DNA of 64,000 nt from CAZKGE01 sp964636405 (GTDB lineage Bacteria > Bacillota > Clostridia > Christensenellales > CAG-138). Shown piece after piece: positions 59,442 through 64,000 of the stretch. Below the pieces are notes generated by a model. That model searched no databases, had not been told where the DNA came from, and saw nothing but the letters and a program-made list of their open reading frames with translations. A program made the position numbers and the translations under genes. The first letter of the stretch is position 1. The number at the start of each line of letters is the position of its first letter. The stretch spans positions 1 to 64,000 of the forward strand of contig CAZWSI010000005.1 in NCBI GenBank assembly GCA_964636405.1. The letters are read 5' to 3'.

Positions 59442-59927
59442 TTGACTGCAAAAGAATTCGAAAAAGGAATCCTCGATTACAAGGATCATCTTTTCCGCGC
59501 GGCGCGCTGCATAACCCGTTGCGATGCCGATGCGGAGGACGCGGTATGCGAAGCCATTGTAAAGGCCTATACGCACCTTGACGCGCTCAAATACAGACGC
59601 GCGTTTCACGCGTGGATGCTCAAAATCACCATTCGCGAGAGCTATCGCATCTGCCGGCTGCGCGGCGGGGAAACGCCCCTTTCGGACGCGGACGCGCTGC
59701 CGGGCGCGCACGACGGCTACGAGGAGGACGGGTTGCTGTGCTACGTAAACCTCTTGCCGGAGGAGCTCCGCCTTCCCGTGCTGCTGTTCTATTTTGAAGG
59801 CATGCACACAAGCGAGATCGCCGATCTGCTCAAGATTCCCGAGGGAACGGTGAGCTCTCGCTTGAACCGCGCGCGCACAAGGCTGCGCGTCATGATACCC
59901 ATGGAGGGAAAAAGCTATGCGATCTGA
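59442..59927 (+). CDS. ECF-type sigma-70 family RNA polymerase sigma factor
   Basis: A 161-residue group IV sigma factor. Region 2 has CDADAEDAVCEAIVKAY and AFHAWMLKITIRESYRICR. Region 4 has LPEELRLPVLLFYFEGM, then EIADLLKIPEGTVSSRLNRA. Basic residues in the recognition helix are kept. The start is TTG at 59442 with AAAGGAG upstream. It overlaps the anti-sigma gene by 11 nt and is presumably held inactive by it. Confidence 0.93.
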   Translation: MTAKEFEKGILDYKDHLFRAARCITRCDADAEDAVCEAIVKAYTHLDALKYRRAFHAWMLKITIRESYRICRLRGGETPLSDADALPGAHDGYEEDGLLCYVNLLPEELRLPVLLFYFEGMHTSEIADLLKIPEGTVSSRLNRARTRLRVMIPMEGKSYAI

Positions 59928-61524
59928 TCAAAAAACAGTTTTTGACAAATATCTGTCCGGCAGGGCACGGCGCGATAAAATTCGCACGCCTGCGGGCTTT
60001 AGCGCGCGCGTGGACGACACGCTACGTTCGCTCTCGGGGGGCGCGGAGGCACGGAGCGTTGCGGTTCCCGTGCGCCGTCTTGGCCGCAGGGCCATGGCGG
60101 CGCTGGTGGCGGCCGCCATTCTCCTTGTCACCGCTACGGCGCTTGCCGCCGTATACTTTAGCCGCATGCAAAAGTTCAAGGATGAAACGCAGGCTGTGCT
60201 GGACGCAAGCTACGTCGAGTGGATGCCTACGAATATTCAGCCCAATGGCCTAAAAACAAACGTCGCCGGGATCGAGCTTTCGATCAATTGGTTCTATTAT
60301 CAGGATTCGGACGAGGCCGGCGGCAGCAAGCAGTTTATCGTGCAATATGTGGCGTATTCTCCAACCGACCCCGGCGCGATGGAACGTTCGGACTTCTGTA
60401 TGACGGTCAACAGCGGCGAAGCGATCCCGACCGCGTACAACGACCCGGAGGCCTTTGAAAAGCAAACGGACCCGAGCGAGGGCTACAAAGCCTATATTTC
60501 CGCAGCCTACGCGGTGGCGGCAAACCCGCTGACGGAGGGCAACACGCTCCTGTTCACGGGAAAAATCGCGGGTGAGGATTACGCCATGACCTATACGCTC
60601 GACACGGAAACCATGGCGCAGCTCAAATCGGAGGTGGAGGCCGAATACGCGCAGTCCTCCGCCGTGTTGGAGGCCATTCCGCAGGAGGCGGCCGAGGTGG
60701 AGCTCTCCTTTATGGGCTATACCATCAAGGAGGTCGCGGTCAAGGACGGCTTTATGTACTTTACCCAGCAGAATATCCCGGAATACTGGGAAGCGCATGA
60801 AGGCGGCCGTGAAACCTCGCCGGAGGAGGCAGCGCTTGGGGCGGAGGGGATTTACGCAGGCATAGACGTGTTCCCCTTCATCGACGGCTGCCCCATGCTG
60901 CACGAAGCGCTTGGCAATGTGGATCAGGTTTACCCGGACGGCTACGTATACCGCACGTATATCGGCCGCAGCCGCGACAAGCTCCCGGCGCGCTCGCTCA
61001 TTTCGTTTACCGGCATCGTGTTCTATTATGAATGGGCCACGGACACGGTAATCGCGCCAGCGGACGAGGCGGAGCAAAAGGAATGGCGCCAAACGAACAT
61101 GGAGCTTGTCCGGCAAAACGCCGCAAAGGACGCTTGGTTCAGCTTCTCTGCGGAAACGGACGCCTTTACCGCGACCGACCTAATCTTTAACAATCGCCTT
61201 TGGGGCACTATCGGCCTCGCGCTCAATACGCCGGACGCGTACGAGGGCGCGCGGGGCGACGTGCCCGTTGTGACGATTGACGGCACGAAGCTGGAATATC
61301 TGGGCGATTCCAAATTTCACATCGACGAATGGCCGGGTGGCTCCCAGCGCGGCAATCAGCGCCACGGCTATAACTACGTGGGCATAGCTGCCGCCGACCT
61401 GGGCGAAAGCTTCGAGGTGACGGTGGAGTGGCGCGGCGAGAAAACGAGCTTTACGCTTAAAGGAGCGAGCGCCGTTACGGAGAACATCCCTTATACGGAG
61501 TATAAAACGATATTCGGCTACTAA
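59917..61524 (+). CDS. anti-sigma factor-like membrane protein (DUF4179-like)
   Basis: A 535-residue protein with a short cytosolic N-terminus, a membrane helix at about 59-81 and a large external domain. The N-terminal PAGFSARVDDTLRSL is what would hold the sigma factor. The external domain has VKDGFMYF (275-282), DGYVYRTY (341-348) and FYYEWAT (369-375), matching in order motifs of the fused protein at 29762. GGAGGG precedes the ATG. The overlap with the sigma gene supports the pair. Confidence 0.87.
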   Translation: MRSDQKTVFDKYLSGRARRDKIRTPAGFSARVDDTLRSLSGGAEARSVAVPVRRLGRRAMAALVAAAILLVTATALAAVYFSRMQKFKDETQAVLDASYVEWMPTNIQPNGLKTNVAGIELSINWFYYQDSDEAGGSKQFIVQYVAYSPTDPGAMERSDFCMTVNSGEAIPTAYNDPEAFEKQTDPSEGYKAYISAAYAVAANPLTEGNTLLFTGKIAGEDYAMTYTLDTETMAQLKSEVEAEYAQSSAVLEAIPQEAAEVELSFMGYTIKEVAVKDGFMYFTQQNIPEYWEAHEGGRETSPEEAALGAEGIYAGIDVFPFIDGCPMLHEALGNVDQVYPDGYVYRTYIGRSRDKLPARSLISFTGIVFYYEWATDTVIAPADEAEQKEWRQTNMELVRQNAAKDAWFSFSAETDAFTATDLIFNNRLWGTIGLALNTPDAYEGARGDVPVVTIDGTKLEYLGDSKFHIDEWPGGSQRGNQRHGYNYVGIAAADLGESFEVTVEWRGEKTSFTLKGASAVTENIPYTEYKTIFGY

Positions 61525-61538
61525 ACGGCCCAAAAACG

Positions 61539-61575
61539 CGGCGCGCCGCTCCACAGTGGAGCGGCGCGCCGTTTT
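61539..61575. terminator. bidirectional terminator between anti-sigma and trxA
   Basis: A 33-nt structure whose arms CGGCGCGCCGCTCCAC and GTGGAGCGGCGCGCCG are perfect complements over 16 bp; the top pairs would open into a small loop. A-rich and T-rich flanks (AAAAA before, TTTT after) allow it to serve both convergent genes. Confidence 0.85.
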
Positions 61576-61583
61576 GCGTCGTT

Positions 61584-61916
61584 TTACAAAAGCTTGTCAA
61601 GCATGGCGGCAAGCGCCTGCTTAGGCCGTGCGCCAACCGATTTTTCAGCCAGCTTGCCGTTTTTGAACGCCAATATGGTAGGAATGGTCGCGATGCCGTA
61701 ACGCGCGGCAAGCGCCGCTTCCTCATCCACATTGACCTTGCCGACGATCGCGCGACCGTCGTATTCCTTGGCAATCTGCTCCACAAAGGGTCCAATCATG
61801 CGGCAGGGGCCGCACCAGCTCGCCCAAAAATCGACAAGCACGGGCAGCTCGTTTTGCGCAAGCGCCGCGTCAAAGCTCTCCGTCGTGAAATGCCGAAGGA
61901 CTTCCTTCTTCTCCAT
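61584..61916 (-). CDS. trxA: thioredoxin
   Basis: A 110-residue thiol-disulfide oxidoreductase with the active site WCGPC at 34-38 and the cis-Pro region IATIPTILAFKNGK. GGAGGTG precedes the ATG. The first 47 nt overlap the 3' end of the rseC-like gene in another frame. Confidence 0.97.
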   Translation of the reverse strand: MEKKEVLRHFTTESFDAALAQNELPVLVDFWASWCGPCRMIGPFVEQIAKEYDGRAIVGKVNVDEEAALAARYGIATIPTILAFKNGKLAEKSVGARPKQALAAMLDKLL

Positions 61917-62337
61917 CGTTTGTCACCTCCGTATTTAGTATGGCCCGCATACGCGGGGTAAACCTATGCTTTGCGCGCAGTTTCGGCTCAAGCAGCCGGA
62001 GCGCAAGAAAGCCGACCGCGCAACACGCAAGTCCCGTGAGCGCGGAAACGGCGTCGGAAACGAGCGAACCGATAGACAGCCCGCCTACCAGCAGCGCGAG
62101 CGGCACGCAATAGGCAAGGAGGCTTGCCAGCACTAGGCTGCGCGCCTCTATGTTTACCTCGACCGTGTCCCCCGCCCGCGCGTTAAGCGTGTTCTTGACC
62201 CGAAGCTGCATCTCCTTTTCGCCAATGGCGAGGCAACCGCAGCAGTGCGCGCACATGGCGCTGCGCGTAAAGCGCACCACGGCGTCGCCGCCATCAAGCG
62301 AGACGACGCGGCCAAGGTGCGCGCCCTGCGCGGGCAC
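61870..62337 (-). CDS. RseC/MucC family protein (SoxR-reducing system)
   Basis: A 155-residue membrane protein of the RseC family. A short beta domain with VVSLDGGDAVVRFTRS comes first, then the cysteine cluster CAHCCGC, and two membrane helices (about 75-95 and 105-125) with a basic tail. RseC proteins associate with Rnf/Rsx electron-transfer complexes. The start is GTG at 62337 with GAGGA upstream, one base after the aspS stop. It reads 47 nt into trxA. Confidence 0.83.
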   Translation of the reverse strand: MPAQGAHLGRVVSLDGGDAVVRFTRSAMCAHCCGCLAIGEKEMQLRVKNTLNARAGDTVEVNIEARSLVLASLLAYCVPLALLVGGLSIGSLVSDAVSALTGLACCAVGFLALRLLEPKLRAKHRFTPRMRAILNTEVTNDGEEGSPSAFHDGEL

Positions 62338-62338
62338 G

Positions 62339-64000
62339 TCATTCCTCGACACAGCGAATGTGCAGCTCGGCAAGCTGCTTATCGTCCACCGCGTCCGGCG
62401 CGCCGGTGAGCGGGCAGGACGCATTCTGTACTTTCGGGAAGGCGATTACATCGCGGATGCTGGAAGCGCCGGAAAGCAGCATGACCACGCGGTCAAGACC
62501 GTAGGCGATGCCGCCGTGCGGAGGCGGCCCGTACTGGAACGCGTCGAGGAGGTAACCAAAGCGACGCTTGGCCTCCTCGTCGGTAAAGCCCAGCGCGCGG
62601 AACATGCGCTTTTGCAGCTCCGTGGAATGGATGCGGATGGAGCCGCCGCCAATCTCCGTTCCGTTGAGCACGATATCGTAGGCTTTGGCGCGCACCGCGC
62701 CCGGATCGGATTCGAGCAGCTCCATATCCTCGTCCATAGGGCTGGTGAAGGGATGGTGCATGGCCATAAAGCGGTTCTCCTCCTCGCTCCAATCCAGCAG
62801 CGGGAACTCCGTAATCCAGAGGAGGTTGAACTTGCTTTTGTCAATGAGGCCCAGCTTATCGCCAAGCTTTAGGCGCAGCGCGCCCAGCGATGCGAACACC
62901 GTTTCGTTCTTTGCATCCGCCACGAAGAAGGCAATATCGCCCGTTTCAAGGCCAAGCTGCGCGGTGAGCGCGGCAAAGCGCTCCTCCGAAAAGAACTTGT
63001 GGATGGGAGACTGCACGCCGTCCGGCTTGCAATTGATCCACGCGAGGCCCTTGGCGCGGTAGGTCTTGACGAATTCGGACAGCGCGTCGATCTCCTTGCG
63101 CGAAAACGCCGCGCTTTGGCCCTTGGCCACGATGCAGCGCACGCTGCCGCCCTCGGCGAGAGCATTGTCGAAAACGGAGAAGCCGCAGTCCTTTACCAGC
63201 GCCGAAACATCCTGCAGCTCAAGCCCAAAGCGCGTATCCGGCTTGTCGGAGCCAAAGCGGTCCATGGCCTCCCGCCAGGTCAGGCGCGGCAGCGGAAGCT
63301 GGATTTCCATTCCCATGATCTCAGCAAAGAGCGTCTTGAGGAACCCCTCGTTGACCGCGAGCACATCGTCGATCTCGACAAAGGACATTTCGATATCGAT
63401 CTGCGTAAAGTCCGGCTGGCGATCCGCGCGCAGGTCCTCGTCGCGGAAACAGCGCACGATCTGCATATAGCGGTCGAAGCCCGACACCATCAAAAGCTGC
63501 TTAAACTGCTGCGGGCTTTGCGGCAGCGCGTAAAAGCGGCCCGGATGCACGCGGCTCGGCACAAGATAATCGCGCGCACCCTCCGGCGTACTCTTGGTGA
63601 GCATGGGCGTCTCGATCTCTAAAAAGCCGTTTTCAGAGAAATACTTGCGCGTGCAGAACGCGATTTTATGCCGCAAAAGCAGATTCTGCTGCATCATGGG
63701 GCGACGCAAATCGAGATAGCGATACTTTAAGCGCACAAGCTCGCTGGCGTTACAATCGTCATCCACCTCAAAGGGCGGCGTTTCGCTGCGGGAGAGGAGC
63801 TTAAACTCGCTGACAAGCAGCTCCAGCTCGCCCGTCTTCATGTTGGGATTGATCATATTGCCCGTACGGAGCGCCAGCTTCCCCTTGACCGCGAGCACAT
63901 ATTCGGAGCGGATCGCACCCGCGCGGGCAAACGCCTCCTGTGAAAGCGTGCCGGAATCAAACACGACCTGCATAATGCCGCTGCGATCGCGCAATTGCAC
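62339..64000 (-). CDS. aspS: aspartyl-tRNA synthetase, 5' end outside window
   Basis: The class II synthetase for tRNA-Asp (bacterial type). 553 residues are present; the start lies beyond position 64000. Visible are the end of the anticodon-binding OB domain, motif 2 with RCFRDEDLRADRQPDFTQID, the bacterial GAD insertion, and motif 3 in AYGLDRVVMLLSGASSIRDV. The C-terminus RCVEE ends just before the rseC-like gene. The N-terminus cannot be judged. Confidence 0.97.
   Translation of the reverse strand: MQLRDRSGIMQVVFDSGTLSQEAFARAGAIRSEYVLAVKGKLALRTGNMINPNMKTGELELLVSEFKLLSRSETPPFEVDDDCNASELVRLKYRYLDLRRPMMQQNLLLRHKIAFCTRKYFSENGFLEIETPMLTKSTPEGARDYLVPSRVHPGRFYALPQSPQQFKQLLMVSGFDRYMQIVRCFRDEDLRADRQPDFTQIDIEMSFVEIDDVLAVNEGFLKTLFAEIMGMEIQLPLPRLTWREAMDRFGSDKPDTRFGLELQDVSALVKDCGFSVFDNALAEGGSVRCIVAKGQSAAFSRKEIDALSEFVKTYRAKGLAWINCKPDGVQSPIHKFFSEERFAALTAQLGLETGDIAFFVADAKNETVFASLGALRLKLGDKLGLIDKSKFNLLWITEFPLLDWSEEENRFMAMHHPFTSPMDEDMELLESDPGAVRAKAYDIVLNGTEIGGGSIRIHSTELQKRMFRALGFTDEEAKRRFGYLLDAFQYGPPPHGGIAYGLDRVVMLLSGASSIRDVIAFPKVQNASCPLTGAPDAVDDKQLAELHIRCVEE

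Noticed and set aside
1..64000. CRISPR arrays, insertion sequences, prophage or rRNA genes
   Set aside because: No regularly spaced direct repeats, transposase-like proteins, phage genes or rRNA sequence were recognised in the window.

Overview
The window looks like a chromosomal segment of an anaerobic, G+C-rich member of the Bacillota, class Clostridia. The evidence is a PolC-type DNA polymerase III, an rpsB-tsf-pyrH-frr-uppS-cdsA-dxr-rseP-ispG-polC gene order, an IreB/RuvX/DUF1292 cluster, a class III anaerobic ribonucleotide reductase, a selenium-type xanthine dehydrogenase cluster, strong AGGAGG-like ribosome binding sites, and sigma-A-like promoters with TTGACA/TATAAT boxes. No genus can be named from the sequence alone. 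No insertion sequence, prophage, CRISPR array or rRNA was seen.

Layout. Positions 1-55 hold the 5' part of a tRNA-Trp on the minus strand. From 99 to about 15.2 kb all genes are on the minus strand: an M19 dipeptidase, RNase Y, PolC, and the translation/isoprenoid/envelope block, whose promoter and structured rpsB leader lie near 15.06-15.19 kb. Next, on the minus strand, come ireB-ruvX-DUF1292 (15.2-16.2 kb). They are followed by a lone NMT1-like substrate-binding lipoprotein (+), TIGR04086-yajC, a 56-residue membrane peptide, and an iscR-iscS-iscU iron-sulfur operon with a good promoter and inverted-repeat operator. At 20.9-25.0 kb an MMPL/RND exporter is translationally coupled to a secreted YhgE/Pip-like heptad-repeat protein. 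A glycosyltransferase with an apparently shortened N-terminus lies at 25.1-26.5 kb. nrdD-nrdG (26.5-29.3 kb) sits behind tandem NrdR boxes.

At 29.8-31.4 kb is a single protein that joins an ECF-sigma-like part, a membrane segment and an external domain. A separate, ordinary sigma/anti-sigma pair at 59.4-61.5 kb has a recognisably related external domain. Serine synthesis (serC-serA) follows, then a BMP-type nucleoside ABC importer (bmpA-nupOPQ) downstream of a threonine-synthase-like gene. Divergent from these is a plus-strand operon ssnA-ygfK-xdh-SPFH (40.2-48.0 kb), which suggests anaerobic purine uptake and catabolism. The rest comprises an APC permease, a leucine-rich-repeat lipoprotein divergent from an alpha-galactosidase/GPH-transporter operon, a phosphoglycerate-mutase/homoserine-kinase-like gene divergent from tdh-kbl threonine degradation, the sigma/anti-sigma pair, and an aspS-rseC-trxA minus-strand cluster cut by the window end.

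The parts most worth a second look are the fused sigma/anti-sigma-like membrane protein with its split paralogue, the purine/selenium cluster with its attached SPFH protein and PLP enzyme, the MMPL plus heptad-repeat pair, and several regulatory structures: NrdR boxes, intra-operon terminators, the rpsB leader and the IscR operator.
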